A DNA stretch of 21,942 nucleotides from Owenweeksia sp964619125 (GCA_964619125.1 CAZUCA010000057.1:1-21942); one strand, 5' to 3'. Counted from the stretch's first letter, positions 7,960 to 15,820 are shown. A program made the numbers and translations. Notes: generated from the letters alone by a model not told the origin.

Positions 7960-7994
7960 TTTGAAAGTATTAAATTGATGATTTTTTAATTTAA
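7960..7994 (+). promoter_or_regulatory. Weak promoter candidate for the GyrI-like gene
   Basis: TTTG at 7960-7963 and TAATTTAA at 7987-7994 are 23 bp apart, resembling -33 TTTG and -7 TAnnTTTG with two mismatched positions. The DNA around it is AT-rich, which makes chance matches common. Confidence 0.25.
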
Positions 7995-8006
7995 GAGCAC
8001 GTCTAC

Positions 8007-8489
8007 TTGAAACCACAGTTAAAAACCCTGGCCGAAACCCGCATTGTGGGCTTGTCTGCTACCATGTCATTTGCCGAAAATAAAAGTCAAAAACTATGGC
8101 GATCATTTATGCCCCGGCATCATGAAGTTCCCAATCGCCTGGGCAATGAACTCTACTCGGTGGAAGTATACCCGGGACCAGACTTCTTCCGGCAATTCGA
8201 TCCGGGACGGCGTTTTGAAAAATGGGCAGGAGTACGCGTAAGTAACAGCGAAGACATTCCCAGTGGTATGAAGACTTTGATGCTACCGGGCGGCCGCTAT
8301 GCCGTGTTCAACTACCAGGGCAAAGGCAGTGAGGCAGCCGCTACCTATCAGCACATTTACGGGCAGTGGCTTCCCAATTCGGACTTTCACCTCGACCATC
8401 GTCCCCACTTTGCCGTGATGGGCGAAAAATACAAAAACGAAGACCCATTGTCGGAAGAGGAACTATGGATACCGGTGCGCGCAAAATAA
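8007..8489 (+). CDS. GyrI-like effector-binding domain protein
   Basis: The 160-residue single-domain protein belongs to the GyrI-like/AraC effector-binding superfamily, whose members bind small amphipathic ligands and sometimes hydrolyse them. It shows KTLAETRIVGLSATMSFAEN, LWRSFMPRH, NELYSVEVY, the G/E-containing strand KWAGVRVSN, and LPGGRYAVFNYQGKG, followed by IYGQWLPNS, in the family order. The start is TTG 8007: an in-frame stop lies 5 codons upstream, and the next ATG (8064) would remove the first strand. There is no DNA-binding domain, so it is not itself a regulator of the AraC type. Confidence 0.82.
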   Translation: MKPQLKTLAETRIVGLSATMSFAENKSQKLWRSFMPRHHEVPNRLGNELYSVEVYPGPDFFRQFDPGRRFEKWAGVRVSNSEDIPSGMKTLMLPGGRYAVFNYQGKGSEAAATYQHIYGQWLPNSDFHLDHRPHFAVMGEKYKNEDPLSEEELWIPVRAK

Positions 8490-8651
8490 GGGCAAAGCAC
8501 CAAGGGATTTGAATTTAAAGACTGTTTATCAAAGAAGACTTTTCCTGCCGAAGCACAAAGCTCTTTTAGGGTCCCGTGCCGGCAAAAGTAGTTTCAAAAA
8601 AAGTGAACTTCCGAGCAGGTATCGGGCTAATAGTGAGAAAAAATTTTAAGA

Positions 8652-8659
8652 TACATTTG
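8652..8659 (+). promoter_or_regulatory. Putative Bacteroidota -7 element (TACATTTG)
   Basis: TACATTTG is an exact TAnnTTTG match ending 18 bp before the ATG of the signal-peptidase-like gene. No TTTG is found 17-23 bp upstream, so only the -7 half is supported. Confidence 0.4.
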
Positions 8660-8677
8660 ACTATATAGCTCTGAAGT

Positions 8678-9895
8678 ATGTCCCAAAGCACATCTCAACA
8701 ATCAACATCGCATTTTTTTGATGATGAGCCCTCCGCCACTTCGCCGTTAAACACGGGTGAGCAGGGCAGCCTGGAAACAAGGCCCCACCGAAGTAAGAGT
8801 CCCTGGTTGGCGCTTCTGCTTAGCTTTATATTTCCCGGTCTAGGCCAGGCCTATGCCGGTCACTTCAGGCGGGCCCTGCTTATTTTAGCCATCTTATTGG
8901 TGTTAGCCATGAGCACTTATTTCATTGCTCTTACACTTCCGGTTTTTATCGCTATCCTGGCCGTTTTGGCACTAATTGTGGCTGCCAACATTATGGACGC
9001 CTGGATGCTTGTGCACCACCGCAAAGTGCCGGACTCACAGAAAAATGGGCTTTGGTACTATCTATTAGTGGCAGTAGGGCTTTTATTTTTGACCTACCGG
9101 CTTGATACATATAGCGCCGGTAGCAGACTGCTACCTATACATTTTGCCTCTATTCCGGGAGATGCGATGATACCGGGACTGCTGGCGGGTGATGGCCTGG
9201 CCCTGGCGACAAGTGAGAGTTTTAAGCGCGATGATATCGTAAGTTACCGTACGCCCCAGGAAGGTAGTGAGCTTTTCATCAGTCGCATAAAAGCCTTACC
9301 CGGTGAGGAGATCGGGATAAATTCAATTGGGCAGGTGAGCTATCCTGATCAACCGGAAGTAAGGGATAGCAACTTCATTAGTTACTACCGGGTTAACCTG
9401 CATAGTCCTCCCACCGCAGGCTTTGTTAGCAGCTACCGGCTTATTCAAAGCTCCCCCAATGGAAAGGACTTTATTATTGCCGCCACTCAGAAGGAAGCGG
9501 CTGAGCTGTCAGAATTTAACATAGTAAAATTCACGGAGGCCATACCCTCTGATATGGATTATCTGACCCTGGTGCCTCCGGGTATATCTGAGTATTTCAA
9601 GCTTGATTCTCTCACTTACCTGCTGCCTTACAGGGGATATAGCGTTAACCTCAGCCCGGAGTTGTTTGCCCTTTACCAGCCCATCATCAGCTATGAGAAC
9701 CCGGGGTTTATAGATCCCTTTTCAGGAAGACACCTCATTGGCGATTCCTATACTTTTAAGGAAAACTATTACCTCCTGCTAGGCGACCACCGGGGCTATC
9801 TCAGCGGTGGCATTATTCCCGAAAAAGCGATCCTCCGCAAAGCCATTTATATTTTTTCCTCAGCACTTGATGAAAGGGTTGGCCCTATCCCCTGA
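8678..9895 (+). CDS. Signal peptidase I (S26) homologue without the catalytic dyad
   Basis: The 405-residue membrane protein has two parts. Residues about 38-140 hold hydrophobic helices beginning PWLALLLSFIFPGLGQAYAG, the PGLGQ-Y module known at the N-terminus of some S26 proteins. Residues about 150-395 follow the signal peptidase I boxes. The box normally written PSxSMxPT reads IPGDAMIPG, so the nucleophilic Ser is A163. The Lys box, normally KR-x-x-x-LPGD, reads ISRIKALPGE, so the general-base Lys is S202. Box E (GDHRGYLSGGIIPEKAI, normally GDNRDNSxDSR) and the GD after box B (LLAGD) are kept. In family terms the protein keeps the fold but should not cleave signal peptides. K205, three residues on, cannot be excluded as a substitute. 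It stands alone as a transcription unit. Confidence 0.82.
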   Translation: MSQSTSQQSTSHFFDDEPSATSPLNTGEQGSLETRPHRSKSPWLALLLSFIFPGLGQAYAGHFRRALLILAILLVLAMSTYFIALTLPVFIAILAVLALIVAANIMDAWMLVHHRKVPDSQKNGLWYYLLVAVGLLFLTYRLDTYSAGSRLLPIHFASIPGDAMIPGLLAGDGLALATSESFKRDDIVSYRTPQEGSELFISRIKALPGEEIGINSIGQVSYPDQPEVRDSNFISYYRVNLHSPPTAGFVSSYRLIQSSPNGKDFIIAATQKEAAELSEFNIVKFTEAIPSDMDYLTLVPPGISEYFKLDSLTYLLPYRGYSVNLSPELFALYQPIISYENPGFIDPFSGRHLIGDSYTFKENYYLLLGDHRGYLSGGIIPEKAILRKAIYIFSSALDERVGPIP

Positions 9896-10070
9896 TTTTA
9901 AAAATCCGCCTTTCTCCTTTCTAAACTCAAATTGCCGCCGGGTGATTTTCCCTAATCAGGAAAGCTCTGATTTCGGAATGCACTTGAGCCTGATGACCTA
10001 AAAAAACAGCCACAATCCTTCTGTAGCTCAGGATATAAGTGTAACTTAATGTTCCGATTAAAAACTTAGG

Positions 10071-10559
10071 ATTATCAAACCTATTATTCGTCCATACGAC
10101 CTCAAAGACCAGGACGGGCTGATAAAGCTCTTGCGCCTCAACACCCCGGATTCATTTCACAAAGACGAGGAGGAAGACTATCTGGACTATCTCAATCACC
10201 ATATGGAAGATTACTTTGTGGTAGAGCTGAACGGTGAGATTGTGGCCGGCGGTGGTATCAATTACTTTATCAATCACAACGAAGCCCGCATTAGCTGGGA
10301 TATTATCCACCCTGATCACCAGGGGCAGGGCCTGGGCCGCTTACTGATGGACCATCGACTACAGCAAATCAGGAAAATGCCGGGGGTGGAAATGGTGGTG
10401 GTGCGTACCACTCAAGTGGCCTGTAAGTTTTATGAAAAGATGGGGTTTAAGCTCAACCGCACCGTGAAGGATTATTGGGCGCCCGGATTCGACCTTTGCG
10501 AGATGAGTCAGCCTTTATTTAAATTCAAGGCTGGGCAGCAGCATACCCAGGGGTATTAG
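10071..10559 (+). CDS. GNAT-family N-acetyltransferase
   Basis: The protein shows the GNAT fold: IIRPYDLKDQDGLIKLL as strand 1 and helix 1, YFVVELNGEIVAGGGI as strands 2-3, ARISWDIIHPDHQGQGLGRL with the acetyl-CoA-binding Q-x-x-G-x-G loop, and a final ACKFYEKMGFKLNRTV. It should transfer an acetyl group from acetyl-CoA to an unknown amine. The frame is open from 10062, but the first ATG, GTG or TTG is TTG 10131, which would delete strand 1. I placed the start at ATT 10071, where ATT-ATC-AAA-CCT would read M-I-K-P if the first codon were ATG. It is either a rare start codon or a lost one. Confidence 0.8.
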   Translation: MIKPIIRPYDLKDQDGLIKLLRLNTPDSFHKDEEEDYLDYLNHHMEDYFVVELNGEIVAGGGINYFINHNEARISWDIIHPDHQGQGLGRLLMDHRLQQIRKMPGVEMVVVRTTQVACKFYEKMGFKLNRTVKDYWAPGFDLCEMSQPLFKFKAGQQHTQGY

Positions 10560-10594
10560 TTCAAGGTTGAAAGTTCAAGGTTCAAGGTTCAAGC
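10560..10594 (+). repeat. 7-bp tandem repeat (TTCAAGG)
   Basis: Five units follow directly on the GNAT stop codon: TTCAAGG, TTGAAAG, TTCAAGG, TTCAAGG, TTCAAGC. The second unit has two changes and the last has one. Short runs of this kind occur in intergenic DNA of Bacteroidota. No function is evident. Confidence 0.8.
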
Positions 10595-10707
10595 CTGCCC
10601 GAATACAAGATTCCAACCAGGCAGTGATCTTTAGAACCCAAAGTTCTGGCTTCAGAAATTAGTGCTTAGAATTTAAAACTTAATACTAAGAGCAGAGAGA
10701 TTCTCAA

Positions 10708-11727
10708 TTAAGCTCCCATCTCCCTGGCCATCATTTTCACAATCAGATCGGCCAGGCGGTGGCTATAACCCATTTCATTATCGTACCAGCCCACAATTTT
10801 CACCATGCGGCCCAGTACCGAAGTTAGTTCTTCGTCAAAGAGGCATGAATAAGGACTGCCGATTACATCGCGTGACACAATGGGGTCAGCGGTGTAGCCC
10901 AGGTATCCTTTAAAAGGACCGCTTTTTGCCGCCCGCTTAAAGGCCGCATTAATATCGGCTACGCTGGTTTCACTTTTGGTGGTAAGGGTGATATCAGTAA
11001 GGCTGCCATCGGGCACCGGCACACGAATACCGGCCCCGCCTATCCTACCTTCCAGCTCAGGATAGATACGGGTAATGGCCTTGGCAGCTCCGGTGGTAGT
11101 GGGCACAATGCTTTCGGCTGCAGCCCGCCCCCGCCTAAAATCCTTATGAGGTCCGTCCTGCAACTGCTGATCAGTGGTATAGCTGTGCACGGTGGTGATA
11201 TAGGCATGCTCCACACCGCAAACCTCATCCACTATTTTCAGCAATGGCGCCACCGAATTGGTGGTACAGGAGGCATTGGACACTACCAGGTCATCGCTGC
11301 TCAGGAGACCATCATTGGCGCCCAGTACGATGGTTTTGGTGTCATCTGCAGGGGGAGCTGACAATAGCACTTTTTGGGCTTTGCCCCGGTTGATATGCGG
11401 CATCACCGCTGTGGTGGTTTTAAACCTGCCGGTGGCTTCCACCACCAGGTCCACTTTCTGTTCATACCAGGGAATATCGGCAGGATTGTGTTGATGATAC
11501 ACCTGCACCTGCTGCTCCCCGATCCGGAGGCTGTCATCACCGCTAAGCTCTACTGCGTCGGGAAAGTGGCCGTGCACGGTATCGTACTTCAGGAGATGGG
11601 CCAGGTTGGCCGTGGTAGCGAGGTCATTAATTGCCACTAATTCGAGCTGGGGGTATTTCCTGATAACGCGGGTAAGGCTGCGGCCAATGCGGCCAAAACC
11701 ATTGATTGCAATTCTGATGCTAGTCAT
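10708..11727 (-). CDS. gap: Glyceraldehyde-3-phosphate dehydrogenase, type I
   Basis: The 339-residue enzyme oxidises glyceraldehyde 3-phosphate to 1,3-bisphosphoglycerate in glycolysis. Visible marks are the Rossmann start INGFGRIGR, AINDL with the Asp (D35) that favours NAD over NADP, the catalytic SNASCTTNS (C154) and H181 in TTVHSYT, GRAAAESIVPTTTGAAKA, and the C-terminal WYDNEMGYSHR. Length and motifs are complete. It starts 29 bp after the DUF2490 gene on the same strand and may be the last gene of that unit. Many Bacteroidota carry more than one gap paralogue, and this window cannot show which role this copy has. Confidence 0.95.
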   Translation of the reverse strand: MTSIRIAINGFGRIGRSLTRVIRKYPQLELVAINDLATTANLAHLLKYDTVHGHFPDAVELSGDDSLRIGEQQVQVYHQHNPADIPWYEQKVDLVVEATGRFKTTTAVMPHINRGKAQKVLLSAPPADDTKTIVLGANDGLLSSDDLVVSNASCTTNSVAPLLKIVDEVCGVEHAYITTVHSYTTDQQLQDGPHKDFRRGRAAAESIVPTTTGAAKAITRIYPELEGRIGGAGIRVPVPDGSLTDITLTTKSETSVADINAAFKRAAKSGPFKGYLGYTADPIVSRDVIGSPYSCLFDEELTSVLGRMVKIVGWYDNEMGYSHRLADLIVKMMAREMGA

Positions 11728-11756
11728 GCCGCGAATTTACTGGAAGTGATCGGGAT

Positions 11757-12422
11757 TTAATGCAGCTCAATATCGTACGACACCATCAGGCCAATAATAT
11801 ACTGGCGTTTGGGATCATCTACATTGATTTCGTCCTCAAAGCGCCAGAAGGTTTCAAAGTCAGCCTCATCGCTCAGTTTCCACTCCAGGCCAAAGGTTAG
11901 CCGGTGGCCGCGAAACTCATTATTGTCGTTTAATTTGTAAAAGAGCTCGTACTCCAGATAGGGGTCCACCAGTTTACTCATATTCCAGTCCAGACCAAAA
12001 CGGTTACGCACATAAGTGCTTTTTTCGCCGGTAAAATCTACTTTACTATCAGTAAAACGAAAGCGATACTGGAGATCTACCGGAAAGTCATCGATGTCAT
12101 ACTCGGCACTGAGATCGAGGCTCCAGCGAGTGTTGTTACGTTCCTTTTCATTTACACTGTAGCGGTATTGCATCTTGGCATCGAACCATTTGGTAAACTC
12201 GTAGCGCACCCCTACCTCGGTAAAGCTGCTCTCAAATTTACTTATGGTATCCTCAATGCGGTATTGTTGCTCCACCTCCAGGCGAAAGTCCTTGGTAAAT
12301 TCAATTTTCACGGTGCCACCCGTCCACAGCCGGATATCAGTTTTCTTTTTGGGAAACTCCTGGGCGCTGGTCGCAATCGCAAGCAGTAAAAACAGGATGG
12401 TATAGCTGGCGCTTCTGCTCAT
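11757..12422 (-). CDS. DUF2490 outer-membrane protein
   Basis: The 221-residue protein has a Sec signal peptide (hydrophobic to about residue 20, probable cut at ATSA-Q). The mature part matches DUF2490: LWTGGTVKIEFTKDFRLEVE near the start, then repeated barrel strands of alternating aromatic and charged residues (VGVRYEFTKWFDAKMQYRY, LQYRFRFTDSKV, YLEYELFYKL, HRLTFGLEWKL) and a closing strand IIGLMVSYDIELH. It is a beta-barrel of the outer membrane with no enzymatic motif. Its ATG overlaps the stop of the CotH-like gene by 4 bp (ATGA), so the two are translationally linked and probably work together at the cell surface. Confidence 0.83.
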   Translation of the reverse strand: MSRSASYTILFLLLAIATSAQEFPKKKTDIRLWTGGTVKIEFTKDFRLEVEQQYRIEDTISKFESSFTEVGVRYEFTKWFDAKMQYRYSVNEKERNNTRWSLDLSAEYDIDDFPVDLQYRFRFTDSKVDFTGEKSTYVRNRFGLDWNMSKLVDPYLEYELFYKLNDNNEFRGHRLTFGLEWKLSDEADFETFWRFEDEINVDDPKRQYIIGLMVSYDIELH

Positions 12423-13633
12423 CTCAGATTGTATTTCTTACGGATAAAATAATCGCGTTTCTCAAAGTCGCGCTTGAGATCCTCAACATTTATTTTCCAC
12501 TGCATGGTATTGGGTGGCAGCTGGTATTTTGAAATCAAGTAGGGTATTTCATCCTCAATTTGTGCCACCAGCTGATCTACAATCACATTAAAGCGATCGG
12601 GCGACATGCGGCGGTACAGTTCGCGTTGCCGCTGTTGCAAATCTTCATTAAAACCGGGAATGGTAATCAGGGCCTGGTAGATTTTACCCACATCATCACT
12701 GTCATACTCGAGTTGGGCCAGCTTTGAAAATTTACCGTCGTAAGAAGCTTTATCGAGGTCGAAGAGGAAAAAGCGAAAGGGCTCCCCATTTATGCTGTTG
12801 GCCTTTACATTGTTATGAGGCCAATCGCGGTTGCCGATATAATCCTGAAACACCACATAATCGATAAAAGAGGGAATATCGAGCATCTGGTAAAGCTTCA
12901 GGGCATCCTTGGCCTCAATGGCATCGCGCAATTGGTAGGCATAGCTGCCATTGCCACCGTCAAATTCGAGATTGCCATTTTTAATATCGACCTCCATGGC
13001 AATAATATCATCAGTCTCTACGCCATAGAGGCGCGAAACCCCCTCGCGATTGCTCTCGGTGCGGAGGTTGAGCAGGCCATAATAGCGGTTATTGACAAAC
13101 ACTTGTACCGGCTCCCCATACATCAACTCAAAATCAACCCCCGCCTGGATAGCCAGCTTGTGATAGGCCAGATCCTTAATCATGGTTTCATCAAAGTCAT
13201 TACCCGAGTTGCGCAAACGCACACTTTTGATGTGTGAGAGGTCATCTCCTTCCAGCACCTGGGGTGGATTAACCATACCCAGTTCGTAATTGGGGAGGTC
13301 TTTTACAAAGGTTATCCCCAGTGACTTCATGTCGTAACTGGCAGAAGAGGCACCCTTAATCTCCAGCCGCATGGCGGTAGTATCGAATATCAGCCCCTGC
13401 TGCGGGCGGCTCATACGAATGCTGGCAGGGATAATAATCTTGGCGTCAAAATCGGCATACATGCGGTCGAACTCTGCCTGATCGGCAAAAATCTCCACCA
13501 CCGGCAAGCTCGTAGAAATGGTACCAGGCTGTAACTGATCAGTGGCTGGCAGCGCATCATCTTCGTACTCCAGTTCGCTACAGCTAAGAGCCGTGGCCAG
13601 GACTAACAACAAAAAGATATTCCTGATCACCAT
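12419..13633 (-). CDS. CotH-like protein kinase lipoprotein
   Basis: The 404-residue protein belongs to the CotH kinase family, atypical secreted kinases first studied in Bacillus spores. A signal peptide ends at C18 (ATALSC), so it is probably a lipoprotein in the periplasm or outer membrane. Domain marks in order are LEIKGASSASYDMKSLGI (the family's G-x-S segment), VRLRNSGNDFDETMIKDLAY, VQVFVNNRYYGLLNLRTE, then DYIGNRDWPHNNVKA with D270 as the likely catalytic Asp and N274/N275 for metal, and FFLFDLDKA with D292 and D294 as the DFD-like metal site. All residues expected for activity seem present. It sits between two outer-membrane proteins with overlapping ends; either could be its substrate or anchor. 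Confidence 0.87.
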   Translation of the reverse strand: MVIRNIFLLLVLATALSCSELEYEDDALPATDQLQPGTISTSLPVVEIFADQAEFDRMYADFDAKIIIPASIRMSRPQQGLIFDTTAMRLEIKGASSASYDMKSLGITFVKDLPNYELGMVNPPQVLEGDDLSHIKSVRLRNSGNDFDETMIKDLAYHKLAIQAGVDFELMYGEPVQVFVNNRYYGLLNLRTESNREGVSRLYGVETDDIIAMEVDIKNGNLEFDGGNGSYAYQLRDAIEAKDALKLYQMLDIPSFIDYVVFQDYIGNRDWPHNNVKANSINGEPFRFFLFDLDKASYDGKFSKLAQLEYDSDDVGKIYQALITIPGFNEDLQQRQRELYRRMSPDRFNVIVDQLVAQIEDEIPYLISKYQLPPNTMQWKINVEDLKRDFEKRDYFIRKKYNLR

Positions 13634-14190
13634 ATATTGAAGTTTAGTCCGGCCATAATCTGTAAACCGGGATTCTTAAGCAAATAGGTTTTAAAATTGG
13701 GGTAGAAGGGATGATTGACAGCGGCAGTGATACCGAGCCAGGGCCACAGCCGGTACAGGCCTTCCACCTCCAGGCCGTAGCGCCACAATTCGGGAGCACC
13801 GGTCCTGAATTTTCTTTCAAAGTCCTTGTTGTTTTCGATGGTCAGCAAGAGGCCGCCCGCCCAGCTTTCGCTGAAGTGGTAGCGGCCACCCAGGCGCAAA
13901 ATTCCCTTGGTATGACTACCATTAAAATCATGGCCGGCATAGCTCCCGTCGAAATAAAGGCGCTTAACCCCTATTGACAACAGGGCTTCCAGGGCACTGT
14001 CGGCAAAAGTGTAGGTAAAAGCCATTCCGCCCCGGGCACCCCGGGCCTGGTAGTCATTCACCGGGCTGTCTAAAATAGTGAGCTCACTACTCTGCAGTCC
14101 CAAAATGCCGTTGGCCGAAACTTCAAAGCCCGGCTGTGCCCAACTGAGGCCGGGTATAAAAAAAATGAGGTAAAGCAGCTTTTTAAGCAT
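13627..14190 (-). CDS. Outer-membrane beta-barrel protein upstream of the CotH-like kinase
   Basis: I chose the ATG at 14190, which gives MLKKLLYLIFFIPGLSWAQ, a good Sec signal peptide; an upstream in-frame start at 14229 would put 13 polar residues before it. The mature 170 residues alternate like a porin-type barrel: ANGILGLQSSELTIL, GGMAFTYTF, LLSIGVKRLYF, ILRLGGRYHF, YGLEVEGLYRL and a final LQIMAGLNFNIW ending in an aromatic residue. No named family is recognised. Its end overlaps the CotH-like gene by 7 bp, which makes co-translation likely. A strong hairpin lies just upstream of its start. Confidence 0.7.
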   Translation of the reverse strand: MLKKLLYLIFFIPGLSWAQPGFEVSANGILGLQSSELTILDSPVNDYQARGARGGMAFTYTFADSALEALLSIGVKRLYFDGSYAGHDFNGSHTKGILRLGGRYHFSESWAGGLLLTIENNKDFERKFRTGAPELWRYGLEVEGLYRLWPWLGITAAVNHPFYPNFKTYLLKNPGLQIMAGLNFNIW

Positions 14191-14218
14191 AAAATTTCGC
14201 TGGTATTGCTGGCATATA

Positions 14219-14262
14219 AAACCGGACAATTTTGGTCAGTTTTCACCAAGATCGTCCGGTTT
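14219..14262 (-). terminator. Strong 18-bp hairpin, probable terminator of the MBL-rhodanese gene
   Basis: The arms are 14219-14236 and 14245-14262, with an 8-nt loop. All 18 pairs match except one A-C mismatch (14228/14253) and one pair (14231/14250) that is G-T or A-C depending on strand. Read on the minus strand the second arm runs into TTTTATATG, a short T-run. It lies 79 bp after the MBL-rhodanese stop and 28 bp before the next start, so it most likely ends the first transcript, though it could also act in the leader of the second. Confidence 0.65.
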
Positions 14263-14340
14263 AGATTTATTAAACATTAAGGTAATTCGGGGCAAATAAG
14301 TTCACAGGAAACTACTGCCCACGAGGGGCTGGGCCTGTTT

Positions 14341-15675
14341 TTAATACTTCTTCACTTTTTCGCCGAGGTCATATACGGTGGTCTGTAACTTTTTTTGCAA
14401 TATGCTGCTGCCGGCTGCAGAACGGAAGCCGGCGGCACAGTGTACCACCACCGGCTTATCGGTCGGCACTTCCAGCGCCCGGGAGCGCAGATCGTAGAGC
14501 GGAATTTCGAGGGCATCCTCAAAGATTTTCTTCTCGGCCACCTCTGAGGGATTGCGCACGTCCACAATGGTGTATTCACTCAGGTGCTTTTCAAAGTGAT
14601 CTACCGCCAGCAACTGTTTTTTGGCTGGTAGACTTTCACTCACCACCACTGCCCCATGCATATTTCCCTCGTAGCCAATTTTGGCCGCTCTGTTGATGCC
14701 ACGCTTAAGTTGCTCCTCACTGCCGGCAAGCATAAAGAAATACTCATGCGGGTCAATTACCGAGCCCAGCCAGGTTTCAAATTTATTCCCCTCCGCTTCC
14801 ATCAGGTTGATCGACCCGGGAAGGTGGCCTTTAGCAAACTCCTCCTCTGACCTGACATCTACCACCAGGGCATCGGCGGGTATTTCTTTTACACTCTCGA
14901 GGCGTAAAACCTTAGTGACAGTAGCTCCCAAAGAGGGTGCCCCCTTTTTATTGAGATCCACGTCATAACTGAAATAAGCAGGAATAAAAGGCTGGTCTTG
15001 CAGCAGTTCCTTCACAAATTTTTTTTCACTCATTTTCTTCAGCGCCCAGTTCTGCTTTTTCTCTCTGCCGATGGTGCTGTAAGTATCGCTGCTCATATTT
15101 TTCCCGCACAGGGAGCCCGCCCCATGCGCCGGGTAAACGTAAATATCGTCGCGCAGGGGCATAAATTTATTGCGCAGGGTGTGGTACATATCCTTAGCCA
15201 GCTCTTCCCGCCTGGCTTTCAGGGAACCAGCCGATTCGCGCAAATCCGGACGACCGACATCACCCACAAAAAGACTATCGCCCGTAAACACAGCTCTTTC
15301 CACCCCATCGCCATCATGCAGCATCAGGCTGATACTATCAGGTGAATGCCCCGGGGTATGGATGGCCACCAATCTACCTTCACCTACCCGGATGTATTCC
15401 CCTTCATCGAGGCTTTGATGGGGGTAGTCGGCTCCTACCAGTTTACTGGCATAAATGGTGGCATTTTTTTCTTCATTGATCTGCATATGACTACTCACAA
15501 AGTCGGCATGTGGGTGGGTTTCCACTACAGCGGTAATCCTCGCCTCGCGTTTCCCGGCAAACTCATAATAGGGTTGGGGGTCGCGGGCAGGGTCGATTAA
15601 CACCATCTCACCATTGTCCACCACCGCATAAGATGAATGCGCCAGTGCATTGTCAAAAAACTGTCTTATCTCCAT
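14341..15675 (-). CDS. Metallo-beta-lactamase / rhodanese / rhodanese protein (persulfide dioxygenase-like)
   Basis: The 444-residue cytosolic protein has an N-terminal MBL domain of the ETHE1/CstB group: THPHADF with H54, H56 and D58, then HTPGHSPDS with H110 and FTGDSLF with D133. ETHE1-type proteins keep a mononuclear iron and oxidise persulfide to sulfite. Two rhodanese domains follow. The first (about 260-355, LVVDVRSEEEFAKGHLPGS) has FMLAGSEEQL at the active loop and no Cys, so it looks inactive. The second (about 365-440, YTIVDVRNPSEV) has the full loop HCAAGFRS with C413. The order MBL-Rhod-Rhod is a known one, thought to handle sulfane sulfur. It is transcribed away from the SDR gene at 15821. 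Confidence 0.9.
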   Translation of the reverse strand: MEIRQFFDNALAHSSYAVVDNGEMVLIDPARDPQPYYEFAGKREARITAVVETHPHADFVSSHMQINEEKNATIYASKLVGADYPHQSLDEGEYIRVGEGRLVAIHTPGHSPDSISLMLHDGDGVERAVFTGDSLFVGDVGRPDLRESAGSLKARREELAKDMYHTLRNKFMPLRDDIYVYPAHGAGSLCGKNMSSDTYSTIGREKKQNWALKKMSEKKFVKELLQDQPFIPAYFSYDVDLNKKGAPSLGATVTKVLRLESVKEIPADALVVDVRSEEEFAKGHLPGSINLMEAEGNKFETWLGSVIDPHEYFFMLAGSEEQLKRGINRAAKIGYEGNMHGAVVVSESLPAKKQLLAVDHFEKHLSEYTIVDVRNPSEVAEKKIFEDALEIPLYDLRSRALEVPTDKPVVVHCAAGFRSAAGSSILQKKLQTTVYDLGEKVKKY

Positions 15676-15820
15676 TAGGGGTATTTGAATTTTATCATTT
15701 CAGGGCTTGATCCCCGGCAGAATTTCCGCCTGTATTTTAAACTGAAAGTGCTGCTAATAGTTTTTAGCCAAAGGGCGTAGGTCTCAGCTACCTGCTTTCA
15801 AAAACTTAAGAACTTAAATC

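Noticed and set aside
9954..9972. 6-bp inverted repeat AATCAG/CTGATT after the signal-peptidase-like gene
   Set aside because: The stem is AT-rich and short and has no T-run, so it does not qualify as a terminator.
12815..13237. Plus-strand 140-codon frame within the CotH-like gene
   Set aside because: It is a shadow; the minus-strand gene has clear kinase motifs across this stretch.
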